Positions 24,351 to 36,299 of a stretch of 64,000 nucleotides of DNA are shown here, piece after piece. How positions within the stretch are numbered: the stretch's first letter is position 1; every line of letters starts with the position of its first letter. This DNA is from Sapria himalayana. Lineage: Eukaryota; Streptophyta; Magnoliopsida; Malpighiales; Rafflesiaceae. The position numbers and the translations under genes were made by a program. The DNA lies in contig JAREIK010003431.1 of the NCBI GenBank assembly GCA_029783825.1, positions 1,190,674-1,254,673 of the forward strand. Direction: 5' to 3'. The notes under the pieces are model-generated. The model was given only the letters and a program-made list of their open reading frames with translations. It was not told the DNA's origin and ran no database searches.

Positions 24351-25339
24351 AAAACATGTGTGATATTTTGGTAAAAAATATTAGATTGGACAGCTACACA
24401 TGAGGAAGATTTAGAGAGACCATTTATTTTTATGCTATTATTCGAGTACTCTAGATTAGATTTCACCTTTAAAGGCTATGATCCTAAAATTAAATCATAT
24501 CTTCACTATCCCTTAACATATTTATTTATACTTTTTTGTCAATTCAATATTTTGATGTTGTAATTAATTGTGATAAATTTGTTTGAGATGATGTCGTTGA
24601 TTTTTTTTACTAAGAGGGAAGTCATTACTTGAAGATAAGCAATAGTTTTAGTATTCAAATTTGTTTGGTATGCAAACTATTGAATAATCTTGTATATTTT
24701 TGGTACTATTAAATGAGCTGTAAGTATAAATATGAGCCATAATTAAATTAATTTCATAATTTTAGAGTTTTGGTGGATTTTGATGAAAAGTCATGAAATC
24801 AGTATATTTTTGGAGATATTAGGTGATTTGATGATCTATAGGTCATCAAGTTGTTTCGACATTCACTTTTGGCCAAAACTTTACTTATTATCTTTATATC
24901 TCATGACTCTTTCACCTCATTAGAATAATCATTCAACTATGTAATACATTCTTTTGTCGGTAAAATTATCATGTAGTGGAAACCATACTTATCTTATAAT
25001 AATTAAATAACTATGCCATTAATTTTAGGTTAGAGTAACCAAGTAACTTACTTGAGCTAAAATTCTTAACAACATCCAAATGTCATGACTTTATCTTTAT
25101 CAAGGCTTTATATTCTCAAGTTAGTGCTATGTTTTTTTTTCTTAAAACTATAATTTTTGAGCTACAAAAATTGTAAAGTCAAAGATACTCAGCCCAAAGC
25201 TGTAAAAATTATTCATTGCCATGAATTTTTAACATAGAATATTATAGAGATCATTACATAAGAATGACTAATTTTTAAGGCATCAACTTTTTCCCTCAAG
25301 AAAAGATAAAACCATGACTATGAGGTTTGAGCCAATTTC

Positions 25340-25700
25340 CAAAGTCATGGTCATGCTTAAGCACAATGGCTATTTGATACATGAGAAAGGTGAAGGCCAA
25401 AGTCATGGTCATTTTTAGAACCACGACTATGTGATATAGGAAAATGGTCAAGGCCAAAATCCATGTTCATTCCCAATATCATGGCTATATACCAGAATGA
25501 CCAAGGCAAATCCACGACCATTCTTAGCATCATAGCCATATGATGTACAAGAGAGACTATTTCAAATATTGTATCCATTATTAGTGACACATCCATATGA
25601 TGTACAAGTGAGATTAACACCAAAGTCATGATCATTGCCAATGTCATGACTTTGTATTATATAAAAATTAGATTATATTCCAAAGCCACGATCACTCTTT
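25340..25700 (+). repeat. GTCATGAC-type array, best-ordered copy
   Basis: CAAAG/CAAAT words recur at 25340, 25398, 25455, 25507, 25563, 25621 and 25681 (periods 58, 57, 52, 56, 58, 60). Each unit has the pattern AAAGTCATGGTCATT, spacer, ACCATGACTATGTGATATA. The 96-codon minus-strand ORF (25357-25647) is produced by the array and is not a gene. Confidence 0.88.
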
Positions 25701-25762
25701 AAAGTCATGATCTCAAGCTTAAGAAGCAAAGGACAAAGTCATGATCTCAAGCTTAAGAAGCC
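25701..25762 (+). repeat. 34-bp tandem duplication
   Basis: AAAGTCATGATCTCAAGCTT plus AAGAAGC occurs at 25701 and again at 25735 with no mismatch over 27 bp. It is much fresher than the surrounding array. Confidence 0.92.
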
Positions 25763-25830
25763 AAGACCAAAGTCATGATATCTTCCAAAAACTACGACTT
25801 TTTATTTAGAGAAATCTCAAAATTCTAGAG

Positions 25831-25838
25831 TATAAAAG
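25831..25838 (+). promoter_or_regulatory. TATA-like box of the family A LTR
   Basis: TATAAAAG preceded by TAGAG, directly downstream of the GTCATGAC array. Equivalent boxes stand at 41355, at 63995, and on the minus strand at 44872-44879 and 58563-58570. The fixed place between array and leader supports a U3 promoter. Activity cannot be judged. Confidence 0.6.
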
Positions 25839-27239
25839 AAAAAAGAGGAAAATTCTCAAATAGATTCTTCTTCTTTTTTATGCACCAAGACAAAGCAAAG
25901 TATAACAAATAATCTTAGGATTGGAGAATCCATGAGAAAGCAATGGATACAAGATATAGGTTAAACCCTAAAGTTGGGGAGCACGACTTTGAAACTCCCT
26001 TTTTAGTGTAGATTCCAAAAAATCAACCAAAATTATATTGGATTAGGATTTATGTCCTAGATTCTCATGATGTCTATCATTAGGAATCTATGATTCATGA
26101 GATTTCTTCTCTTAAACCTCATGAATCTCTATCTAATATTAGGCTAAATTGAGCGCTAAGATTTATATAATTATGATTTATGTGATATATGAATAGTTTA
26201 ATGATTAATTATTATGTTTAATTTATATTGTAGAAGAAAAATTATTGATTATGGTGATTAAATATAACTTAAATAAAAGATTTGATTGTTTATTGGGTTG
26301 CTTGTTATTATAGTGTATAATGAAAGAAAAACCATGAGGATTACTCATACATTTGATAGAAAGGAAGTGATAGCTCTTTTGATTATGATGCATGAGACAA
26401 ACCTATACCATTAAACCCTAAAATTGAGATATATTAATCATTGTAATTATAATACTCGTGAAGCCAAAAATATGAATAATTTTATATGTCACTCCATTTT
26501 ATATATCTTAGAAGAACTAGCTCTCAATTGAGATATATATTTTATATAATATATTCCTAAGGATTTTACCTTTAATGTGAGAGTTATACCATCATTATGG
26601 AGAATAGTGATAGGTAATTAATTCTTGGTAATGCACGAGTGACTATGACTCAAAGGTGGTGATAATCCCTTGAGCTATTTTTCCTTATATGGTTTCTATA
26701 GCGAGGTTGGAGAATATGAATCTACATATAAAGGAATCATCAAGAGTAGTAGTTGAGTTTTCTAAAAGGTATGAACTTGTCAATAAACCTCAAGCAAAGA
26801 TGATTTGTTATCTCAGTCATAAAGTATCAAAGGAAAAACTATGAGAGCATTATCATTAGTACAAACTCAATGGTGATAATTATCTTGGATAATGTTAGGA
26901 CAAAGGGTCATTCTACAACAATATAACCTTCATGTTATATCGTAACTCAACATAAATCAAACTTTTTGAATATGCATTATATGAATTAAGTGGAACAACA
27001 CTAGGATTTAAGAGTCATACCAAAATTCCTAAATATCTTTTCTACTAGAATTGTGTTATCTTATTTTTGGTTAACCAAATTGCTGATACAATCCCTATGA
27101 GATTGATATCTTGATAAAAGTTTTCTTTAATATTTGTATAACTTATATACTTGTGAATCTTTATTGGCGAGATATCCTTACCAATAAGCTTTTGAGGCAC
27201 TATCTAATTAACAAAATTAGGCAGCATAACATAGTTGCA

Positions 27240-27510
27240 ACATTCACCTTTTCTTGAATACTTTATTATATCATGCCGAATGAGTCTCGACTTTTGAAAA
27301 TAAACATGAATGTTGTCCACAAATGTCCCACGTGACATTGGTGGGTGTGAAGGGAGGACTTGAAAAAAATAAAAAAAGAAATTTGGTTCTTGAAGGGGAA
27401 GAAATCATAACGATAGATTGGAAAGATTTTGAAAGAAATTTAAGCAAGAATTACTACTAAAATACAAGTTTTCAATGGGTAGATAGAAAGGAGACTTAGA
27501 AGAAATCCTA
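27240..27510 (+). pseudogene. family A internal fragment joined to an LTR
   Basis: TTCTTGAATACTTTATTATA and the CATGCCGAATGAGTC word match 30850-30890, the end of the transposon-protein domain. The following GTTCTTGAAGGGGAAG word matches 61850-61865. It directly follows LTR sequence and is directly followed by a minus-strand LTR end, so it marks a recombination junction. Confidence 0.65.
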
Positions 27511-27519
27511 ACCATGCTA

Positions 27520-28394
27520 AAGAATATGAAATTTAAAGTTGTCTATCATGACTTTGTTATGATGCTCATTTTTTAGGATTAGGCAATATCCCAAAAGCTC
27601 ATTGAACAAGAGTCTCTCACCTAACATAGTTTTGTAAGTATATGGATCATACAAAAAGTATAAGCAAACTTTTGTGTAGATATCAATTCCATATGGATTG
27701 TATAAGTATTTCATCAATTAAAAGTGAGTCAACAGTTACTCTAGTTGAAAGGATAAAATTAGATTCTTGGAAATACTCTTAGATTTTAAAGTTAGTTTGA
27801 TTGTTATTGTATTTGCTTATAGAACAAAGGTTGGATTATTATAAAAATTTCTTAGTTTCCTACTAGCATACAAATCATCTATTTGGCCATCCTCAATGAT
27901 GCTTCTCTCATAATTATCATATCAATACTTTATCACTAAAATAACAAACAATTTTTATTCAAGTATCCCTCACTAGTCCATGCCCTTTAGGATAACTCAT
28001 CAACTACCCTTGACATTTACTTTGTATATACATTTTATTTTCTAACCTTATGTATTAAAAAGACATGAACTATCATAGTGTTAAAAATATTTGTACTTTT
28101 GGCTTCTTATGTGTCATACTTATGAAAACTAATTTATGTCTTCCTTTAAATCTCACTATTAAGAGTTATACGACATAAAATTACTGACATGACTATAACC
28201 ATCTTAAGAGTCACCTCCACTCATGCATGTCTCATTTCTTACTTATCACCATCTACCATAGTGTTACATGGCTCTTATACTAAAGGTGAAACTCATAGAG
28301 AAATGTTTTATAAAACTCACATATCAATTGAGGGTCAATTCATTCGAGATATGTATAATAATTGACTTATAAAAGTATTTGTAATTTCTGATTT
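27520..28394 (-). mobile_element. family A LTR, minus orientation, outer half left of the hAT end
   Basis: Colinear with 53830-54740 (ATGACTTTGTTATGATGCT, then TATCCCAAAAGCTC, GGTTGGATTATTA and CTTATAAAAGTATTTG words). On the minus strand this is the LTR end. It stops at the hAT terminal repeat at 28403. Its continuation appears at 44501, on the other side of the hAT 3' end. Confidence 0.78.
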
Positions 28395-28402
28395 GTAAGC
28401 AC

Positions 28403-28547
28403 TAGAGGTGGAAAGTGGGCTAGGTGGCCCGGGCCTGGCCTGGCATGGCATGATCCCAGAACCATGCCCGGACTCGAATCGTGTCTACCCAAGACACAAC
28501 TCCTGTCATGCTAGGCCATGAAGTACTCTACCTCATGCCATGCCCAA
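28403..28547 (+). mobile_element. hAT transposon, left terminal fragment
   Basis: It starts TAGAGGTGGAAAGTGGGCTA and continues with a GC-rich GGCCCGGGCCTGGCC / GGCATGGCATG subterminal zone like those of the other hAT ends here. It is cut at about 28547, where plus-strand family A LTR sequence begins (GGTGACAATCACC, matching about 26870). There is no right terminal repeat, so it is one end only. Confidence 0.78.
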
Positions 28548-29150
28548 TAGGTGACAATCACCTTTTATCCTAATAGGGAACTAAATCATTTTCATAATAA
28601 TCCAACTTTCATTCTATAACCAAGCATAACAACCTAGTAATTTAGACATACCATTATGTGTAATGAAATGAACCAAATCTAGAATCTAAGAGTCTTACCA
28701 AAAATCTAATTTTATCTTTCTAACTAGAGCATTAGTTGACTCATTGTTGGTTCATTGAATTATCTACATAATTTTTATGAGATTAATATCTAAATGAAAG
28801 TCTACTTTAGTACTTGTATGACTCATATATTTGTGGAACTATATTAGACAAAAGACTTTCACTCAATAAGCTTTTGAGACAATGCTTAATCCTAAACACC
28901 GAGTATCATTAAAGTCATAATAAGTTTTTGAAACTATTTTTGAAAATTATTTATCTTAGTTATTCAACTTTATTTGACATAACTATCCTTGAAACATGAT
29001 GATTTTATTTTTAGTAGTTTGGATACAAATATCTTATTCGTGTCTTGATTTGTATTGTTTATCTTATATTACTTTTTATATCTTTTGGTTTAGTATTTTT
29101 TTTTTTAGCCACTAATCAATAAAGAGATATTTTGGGACTAAGTTAATACC
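28548..29150 (+). mobile_element. family A LTR, 3' portion, plus orientation
   Basis: Colinear with 26870-27235 and 21360-21650. It contains AATAAGCTTTTGAGACAATG, the AAAGTCATAATAAGTTTTTG word and ATCCTTGAAACATGATGATT, ending near GGGACTAAGTTAATACCTTG at 29150. It gives the LTR end that the 24650 copy lacks. Confidence 0.7.
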
Positions 29151-30389
29151 TTGAGACTTAGAAAGTAATAAAATAAAAAGAAGAGAACGTTGGTAATGGA
29201 ATTTAATGGTGCACAACCCAATTTATCAATATGATGGAAACTATATTCTACCAAATAGCAATTTCTATTTCATATCTAAAATGACTTGAATCAATTTTAT
29301 TATTAGAATGTTGTAAGACGTGGAGACCTGAGATCTGGTTCCATGAAGTAATTGTATTTAAGAGTAATAAAACCAAGCAACTTATTGAGATAGGAAGAGA
29401 ATATAAAGAGGAAGATAAGTAGGTAATAAAAGTTGAAATGAGATTTTAAAATACTTAAGCATGTTTAAAGAAAGTGCAACATAAGATTTTCCAATGATTG
29501 AAATGGATAGGATTCATTGTGAGAAGGAGATCATGGAACATGAAGGAGCTATGACACTTTTTAATTCATAGCTATTACAAAGAAAAAAATTGGGCATTTA
29601 GTTCATGGATCATTGTAGAGATTATCATTAAGGTAGTTTTTTTATGTAGTATTACTGATTGACATGGAAGATACAAAGAAAAAAAAAAATAAAAGATGAC
29701 ACATAGAAGCTGACATGGATTATAGAGATTATAGACAAAAAGGATGCTCTAGTAAATATCTAGCTATAGATGTTAAACATAGCATTGCTTAGGAAATAAC
29801 CCAAGAAATTTCGTTTTGATGCATGAAATAAGTTTTTTTTTATCATTTGTTGTATATGCATCACATTTGGACACTAATACACAATAAAACTCTCTACTAG
29901 AAAAATGAGTTGCATATTCAAGACTACTTGTGATTCTAACCAGATCACACTTCAAATCCACCATCAAAATGACACAGTGACCTTCATTAAAAATTAAAAT
30001 ACACAAAGTCATGACTTCATATGTCTATTTAATCAGCATAGTGAATACATAATCCTTAAATTCCCCACATTTTCTCTTTCTCCATGTGCTATGATTTGTT
30101 CACAACAATGGAAGAAAACTTGTTTCCAAAATTAAGGGGAAGAGTGAGACTACAAAGATGATCAACTAGGGTAAATGCAAGTGGGAATAGTTGGGCACCA
30201 CCAAAATTTTGGTGAAAGCCATGGTGCTCATGCTGACTTTTTGAGCCAAGACCATCAAAAAGTGGATGCCATCTTTTTCACCATGGAAATTTTTATAAGA
30301 GAGCATGATTTCAATGAATATATTACTCCTTTCTAGTAGATTATAGAGAATAAATAGTAAACTTTCTTTTGTGTGCATGGAGAAAGGAG

Positions 30390-30875
30390 GAATGCTTAAA
30401 TTGTAACAAAATTTTATACCAATCTAAAAGAGAGGCATGAAAAAAATATTATGTGAGAGAAATTTAGATATGTTTTGATAGGAAAATTATCAATGAATTA
30501 ATTAGATTACAAGGAGCTAGGGATAACACAACCTTCAAATTCCTAAAAATACAACCAAACTATAATGTAATCACAAATATCTTGACGAATAAATAAGGAA
30601 AATATATGATAACTTTGAAAAGTGCATATGGATATTTAATGCATGGAGAACTCACATAGGTGAGTAAAGTATAGTTATATTTCATTTACTCTTTTTTTGT
30701 AATTGACACTTTTTGTCTCAACATTCATATAAGATAAGACAATTTTGTTTGATGCTATCTTGATTAGTTATAGATTCAATGTTATAAAAATAAATGAGAA
30801 ATCTATTTTGAATTATTTAGAGAGTAAATTTTCTGGCCAAATAATTTATCCTTCCTTGATTATATTATTATGCTA
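30390..30875 (+). pseudogene. plant transposon protein domain (copy 3)
   Basis: KFYTNLKERHEKNIM (about 30405-30450), a frameshift, then FDRKIINELIRLQGARDNTTFK, a broken middle with SYISFTLF, and DAILISYRFNVIKINEKSIL, NYLESKFSG, IIYPSLIILL (about 30750-30870). Same block order as the 23350 copy. The presence of both halves makes this the longest copy, but it has several stops. Confidence 0.8.
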
Positions 30876-31104
30876 AGTCGAGTAATTCTAGATGAATGAG
30901 AATAGTAAGAATTGTATTCGAGGGTGTCCTCCTGACATTGTCAGACATTAAATTAAAATTGGCTTGAATGAGATAAAAAAAAAACTAATTCTCAAAGGGC
31001 AAGAATCGATGGATATTAGACAAGAAGGACCATCCTTTCCTAAAACCGACATATAAGATATATAAAGAAGTGTGAGAATATGAGAAGAGAAAATATACAT
31101 TGAG

Positions 31105-31330
31105 CATTTTCTAGCTACACAAGAAGATGCAATAGGTGATATTTTTATGTGTTTGAAAACATACAATTGGGAGTCAAAAAGAGGGAGAAATACTTTAAAA
31201 TGGAGATATAATCTAGCTGCATTTCCTAGCTACACAAGATACCATGGGTGATTTTTAAATATTTTGATAACATATAATTGAAAGTCAAAAAGAGGGAGAA
31301 ATACTTGAAAATAAAGATATAATCTCGCTG
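31105..31330 (+). repeat. ~113-bp tandem duplication
   Basis: CTAGCTACACAAGA at 31111 and 31226, GTCAAAAAGAGGGAGAAATA at 31173 and 31284, and GATATAATCT at 31204 and 31315. The related copy near 23900-24000 has the segment once, so the duplication is private to this copy. Confidence 0.88.
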
Positions 31331-31612
31331 CATAGCAATAGCTGAAGAAGTAGAAAAATGTGATACAATGTGGGAAGTGCACATCTAAAAGAAAGAGATG
31401 TTGTTTATTGTAACTCAAGAATAGTTTGAAAATATGATTTATAAAATCTTGGAAGAATAGATGAAATAAGTTGAGACTGAGGTGATGTGGATTGCTAAAT
31501 CATTTCGAAGGCTTTATTATTCAATTGCAATTGAATTGAAGAAATTGTTGGTGAGTAGAGATAAAAAAAATTATAGGTGAAATGCACTGTTGAAAGAACT
31601 GATGGATTGAGG

Positions 31613-31690
31613 AAAGGTTCACTGAACTCCCTTGAGAATATAAATAATTGAAAGATTAAAAAAGGTTCACTGAACTCACTTGAGAAAAGA
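31613..31690 (+). repeat. 48-bp in-frame tandem duplication
   Basis: AAAGGTTCACTGAACTC at 31613 and 31661. 48 bp equals 16 codons; in the reading direction of the internal ORF both copies read KGSLNSLE. The corresponding place in other copies (GAFEGVLNF, GSFEDSLNL) has one unit. Confidence 0.88.
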
Positions 31691-31969
31691 TAAGAGGAGC
31701 TACATAATATTGTGGCAAAGATGTTAGATTGGGAAACAGCCAATAGGTGAGATTCAAAAAGATTGTCCACTTTTATGTCATCATTCGAGCACTTTATAGT
31801 AGATTTTTCCTTTAAAGAGGTTGATCTTAAGGGCAAGTCATATTGTTAACCTTCCTCACTAAGTGAAATACATGTTTGTTTTCTTGGATATTTTTGTACT
31901 TTAATCTTATTGTGTTATTATTTATGATGGATAGAAAATTATTTTTTTTTAGAGTGAGATCAATTGCTC

Positions 31970-32425
31970 AAGGATAAACAATCATTTTAGTATATAGTTT
32001 TATTTGGTAAACCAAATACCAAATAATAATAGTTATTTTGGTGATTATGCATGATGTGTTTGTTTGAAAAAATGTTTTAAATAGAAGTATTTCATGAAAT
32101 TTTAGTTTTGATAATTTATGATAAATAGTAGTAAAATCAGTTAGTTTTTGTATAAAATATAAAATTTGCTAGAATTATTAAGTTTAAGGGGAGAAAAAGG
32201 TCATGTAAAATCATAGCATTCCTAGTGTCATGACTTTATTACACCTCCATGAGTTTATATGATAATTTTAGAGTCCATTCTTAGCTAAAGTTTTATAAAA
32301 ATAGTAATTGCAATCTTTGTACGCAATGACTCAACCACATCGTTGAGATAATCATTCATTGTGCAACACATTTTTTTGGCTGCAAAACTTTCTTGGAGGT
32401 GCAACCTATTGTGATTCTTTTACAC
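31970..32425 (+). repeat. family A LTR start, truncated, plus orientation
   Basis: It begins TTTTAGTATATAGTTTTATT, continues with the GTGATTATGCATGATG word and the start of the U3 zone, and stops at about 32425. There a minus-strand LTR end begins (GCTTGTTGGGTGAGAGTCTC). Confidence 0.7.
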
Positions 32426-32439
32426 AATTTTTTAATTAG

Positions 32440-34800
32440 ATTCATTATAAAAGCTTGTTGGGTGAGAGTCTCTCTTTCAGTATTATTTCTTAAGTTTATG
32501 TATTATACATGTAATAAAGTGGATTTTTAGTCTATATATCAATCATATAAGGATTACACATGCATGTTAGATTAGTCAATGATAATTAATAGCTACTCTA
32601 GTAAGTATGATAAATATGATTCAAGTCATACATCTTAAATTCTAAAAATAATTCATATTATTATTTATGCTAAAATTCTTAAATAGCTTGGTTGTTATTA
32701 TGCTTAAATATAGAATAAAGGTTAGATAATTATGCAATGTCTTTTTATCCTATTGGCATATTAGATAGTTATCAACTAATGAGTCATTCCCAATAATGGT
32801 TTCCTTATAACTATCATCTTCGTACTTTACCACTTAGACACCATATTATCCTTGCTCAAAGATCATTTACATGTCCTCACATTTGAATAGACATTCTTAT
32901 TTTTCGACCTTTTGTTTCTTTCTCGAAAAGAATTAATATGGTCACAAAATTCTTTATACTTTCAACTCCAGTAGTTCTATAATCGCATAATTAACATATA
33001 TATTTTTTTGTGTCACTGTGACATTCATATAACCAAGTATAATTTATAGGATTGTCACCACCATTTGAATCACAACCATCCATACTTGTAACATGGCTTA
33101 TACATCATCATCCCTCACTATTACAAGTGACTCCAACACTAAATGTATAACTCTTAAAATAATATACTATTTATTGCCCAAAATAAATTGATGGTTAGTT
33201 CCTCTAAGATAAGCATAATATAGTGACCTATAAAAGTGTACATACTTTTGGTTTCATAAGTATTATACTCACAATGATTAAATATTTCTCAATTTTATGT
33301 TTTGGCATAAGGGTTTATTTCATGCATCATGGTCAAAAGTAATGTCACTTTTTCCATACCATATATGTATGAGTGTGTTTCATGAATTAACTATCAATTT
33401 CCACCATTATAGTCACTTACAAAGCCACTAATAGCCAAAACCCTAGTTTTGGATTAACTACCAAATTATTTATAACTAAATAATATCACAATGAAATATC
33501 GCATTTAAGTAATAAATATAATATCCATCAAAATAAATATATTACATAATACATAGAATCTATTTTTTTACCTGAAAATAGGAAGAATGAATAATGAGAC
33601 AAGTGGAAATTCATCTCATACAATTCTAAGTGCCCAATTTCATATTTGAGGAAAATCTAGGTTTCAAAACTTAAATTCTTCAAATCTCACTCAATTTCAC
33701 TTTGATTTGCCTCTAGAAGTGGGTCAAAATATGCACCTACCTTTTAGGGTTTATTTTTGTACCTTGTATCACCCTTAATGTTGGTATATTTCCTTTAAAA
33801 TGGAGTAATGAAGCCAATTTAAGTTGTTTTCCTTAGGCATCTCATGGATTATTCTTAGTTTTTAAGGATTTTCTTTATATACCAAGCATCCGATTCAAGT
33901 TTTTTTATTTGGAAATTACAGCATATATTAAAATTCATAGCTTTGATCTTTTGGTTCTATAACACAAAATCATGATATTAGGTATGAGTCATAGTTTTGG
34001 TATCTTTATGGTTGTGATGATTGCGACCATAAAGTCACAACTTATTAATTTTTATATCATGATTTTATAATGTGGTTGTGACTTATGCATTTTACTTTTG
34101 TAATCCAAAGTCATGATATTGAAGAATAGACACAACTTTATTTTCTCTCTTGAGCCAAGAGTCATGGTGCTTGTGTTGGTCATGACTTGGAATATAACTC
34201 TCTACAACATTATATAGTTAAAAGTCATGGTATTAGATAAGCATTATTGCTCTTGCTTGAGTATTATGTGGTTTGGTAAAAAACAAGTCATGGAATCTAA
34301 AGGTTTATGTGGCTTTTAATACTAGTATGATACATGGTTGTTGCGACACAATTAATATCATAGTTATAAAGTTGCTTGGAGCTAGTTTGACTACGACTTC
34401 AACAAATCTTCACAAAAAAAATATTGTATATTGAAAGAATTTTGTCAAATAAGGTGGTAGAGTAGTGGCATTTGAAGATTTCTATAACTATGTGTGTAGA
34501 GTTTCTGCCAAGAATGGATATTAAAACTAATCAATAAGTACTCAAAAGTATAATCAACTCATATCATGTCATTTACTATGACTTATTTGACTTTTTGTTA
34601 CCCTTCTAGTCACTAACTCCATAAAGTTGTACTTGTCACACTAAAAACTCTTGATTTCACAAAAAATCTTCAAAAACCTCCAAAACTAAGTTATTGTGAA
34701 ATTATTACAAAAAAACTTCTCTTTCAGACAATATATCTTAAAAATCATATCAAATAGTCATTATTATTTAGTATTTCACATATTAAATAACCTCATATAT
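32440..34800 (-). mobile_element. family A LTR, minus orientation
   Basis: Colinear with 53850-56345. It has the LTR end at left (GAGAGTCTCTC), the R/U5-like region (32500-33480), a leader-like zone (33560-33720) and the array zone (33950-34390, read as GTCATGAC units on the minus strand). The LTR start near 34800 is followed by the minus-strand boundary word GATTGCTCGAGGACTAACAA (plus about 34817-34836). The array here is weak. Confidence 0.7.
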
Positions 34801-35029
34801 TAAAATTGTTGTTAGTCCTCGAGCAATCCATCCCCTACTCTTAAAAAAGATCTTATACAACTTTCATAATGTTAAAACACATCCAAATACTTTAAAGTAC
34901 ACAAAGAAAAATTAATGAAATAGCACATATGTTATTATAATTTTTTATCTTATATAATGATTATGCTGAATGTAACATCAATAGATTGGGCAAAATATAA
35001 GATAACAGCACAATAAACATTGGTTTTAA

Positions 35030-35335
35030 TTGTTCACTAGTTGTTCAATATGACTAGCTAGGTCCACCAGAAAAGTGTCTTGTGCTTGCAGATTTATTAA
35101 CCCTAAATATTTTTGGTACAAAATCAAGAGAAAGAAGAACATAATGCACATTTGTGATTACGGATATAACATATATATATATTGAACAATTAGGGTTCTA
35201 CATAAAATAGAAACGAGTTGGATATTTAGAGTTGATTATGTCATGCTCCAAAAATTCCTTTGGCCTAATGACCAAGCAGCGTGACCCCTGTTATTCCCCT
35301 AATGCCATGTATCTAATCTCTCAACATATTAGTAC
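35030..35335 (+). repeat. dispersed repeat F, copy 1
   Basis: GTTCACTAGTTGTTCAATAT, GACTAGCTAGGTCCACCAGA, and later TTTGGCCTAATGACCAAGCA, with CTCTCAACATATTA at the right. The same sequence order recurs at 45148-45495. The family (SINE, MITE or LTR piece) is not recognised. Strand is arbitrary. Confidence 0.7.
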
Positions 35336-36299
35336 CTACACCTAAAAATAAAATAGAGAAATAATATGAAAAGTTAATGAAATAGATAACAAAACAAATT
35401 ATATACTACATATTCACATATTCAAGGTAGCCATCGGTATGATTATTCTTTAGGATGATACTCCTTAAAAACAAAATTTAATATAGTGTTCAAATAGTGG
35501 AAACAAAGTGAATTGTCTCTCTAAATCTCCTCTAGAACTTGATGCCAACTACAAAATATTCATAATCATGTCGGAAATGTCTTGTCTTCTCCTAGTCAAT
35601 TCATTGTGCCTTCAAAAGATTGCATTGCATAATACAAATCTTTTTGGTTTGTACTATATTACCTAAATTTTCCAATCCACTAATTCTCTCAATAGAGCAC
35701 ATCATTTTAAAACCTTTGGTCTCTAATAGCTACCATTGTCTTCCATTCCATTTTAATGGACTTGTAGAGCCTCCCAACCGACTCTACACTCTCCATCTCA
35801 ATAGCCTCAATGTGTTTCATCCTACATTTTAAGAGTTTAAAAATCTTATAATAAAACTTTTCTTGTATTACTACAATCAATAACTCTTTCTTTTGGAGTT
35901 GCATTCTCAAAGTGCATCTTGACTTTTTGCATCTACTTTCATTGCTATGCCGAGATTATGTTTCTCTTGATTCCTCCATATGCCATGCTTCTCCATCTTT
36001 TGCTTCTAACTGTATATTCTCTAAAATATGAATAATATCACACGTTATACCCATTTGTTCACCCAATGAATGCTCAATGCTGGTCTTTCTTTCTTCATGT
36101 TTTTTTCCACTTCTTTCCTTTGTTCCTATTTAGCTTCGATGAAAGATAACCCTTCTTGCCCATAATTAGTTAATTTTTTCCCTTATAATTTAACTTTATT
36201 TTCTTTTTTCTCTCTTTCAAACTCTCTTTTGGCACCTAACGATTTCAAGGGGACATCTTCATACACAATTCATCTCTATTATCAACCATATGGATTCCT

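Larger units (their letters stand above)
21660..24640 (+). mobile_element. family A internal region (between two LTRs)
   Basis: Flanked on the left by an LTR end (21650) and on the right by an LTR start (24650). In order it holds an 88-codon ORF (21734-22000), a lysine/glutamate-rich unreadable zone (22020-22500), a 72-bp tandem array (22583-22910), the transposon-protein domain (23350-23703) and a conserved 3' block (24245-24350). I searched for copia or gypsy reverse transcriptase (Y-x-D-D), integrase (HHCC, DDE context) and RNase H words and saw none. It may therefore be a non-autonomous retroelement. No primer-binding site could be assigned with confidence. Confidence 0.65.
24650..27235 (+). 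mobile_element. family A LTR, most complete plus-strand copy
   Basis: It starts after the ATTACTTGAAGATAAGCAAT word. In this window every recognisable internal-to-LTR boundary has a relative of that word, similar to the 'gaggacaagcaa...agtgtgg' leader of plant LTR polypurine tracts. In order: LTR start, AT-rich U3 zone, GTCATGAC array (25080-25780), TATA-like box (25831), purine-rich leader (25840-25920), then an R/U5-like region (26040-27230). The right part joins an internal fragment at about 27240 instead of a normal LTR end, so this copy is recombined. LTR length is about 2.6 kb. Confidence 0.72.
29151..31960 (+). mobile_element. family A internal region, second copy in the chain
   Basis: Between an LTR end and an LTR start. 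It parallels 21660-24640: first-ORF-like start (29200-29340), degenerate middle, transposon-protein domain (30390-30875), conserved 3' block with duplications (31105-31690) and the boundary word CTCAAGGATAAACAATC at about 31968. It lacks a recognisable 72-bp array. The minus-strand ORFs of 62-113 codons here (29773-30012, 30166-30378, 30948-31166, 31230-31418, 31495-31836) are antisense shadows. Confidence 0.65.

Noticed and set aside
25357..25647. 96-codon minus-strand ORF rich in His, Met and Asp (also 20867-21079)
   Set aside because: These frames stay open because the GTCATGAC array has units near 57 bp (a multiple of three) without TAA/TAG/TGA in that phase. Not conserved as protein.
31495..31836. 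113-codon minus-strand ORF with a repeated SEFSEPFL motif
   Set aside because: It is antisense to the conserved internal block. The motif repeat is the reverse reading of the 48-bp duplication.
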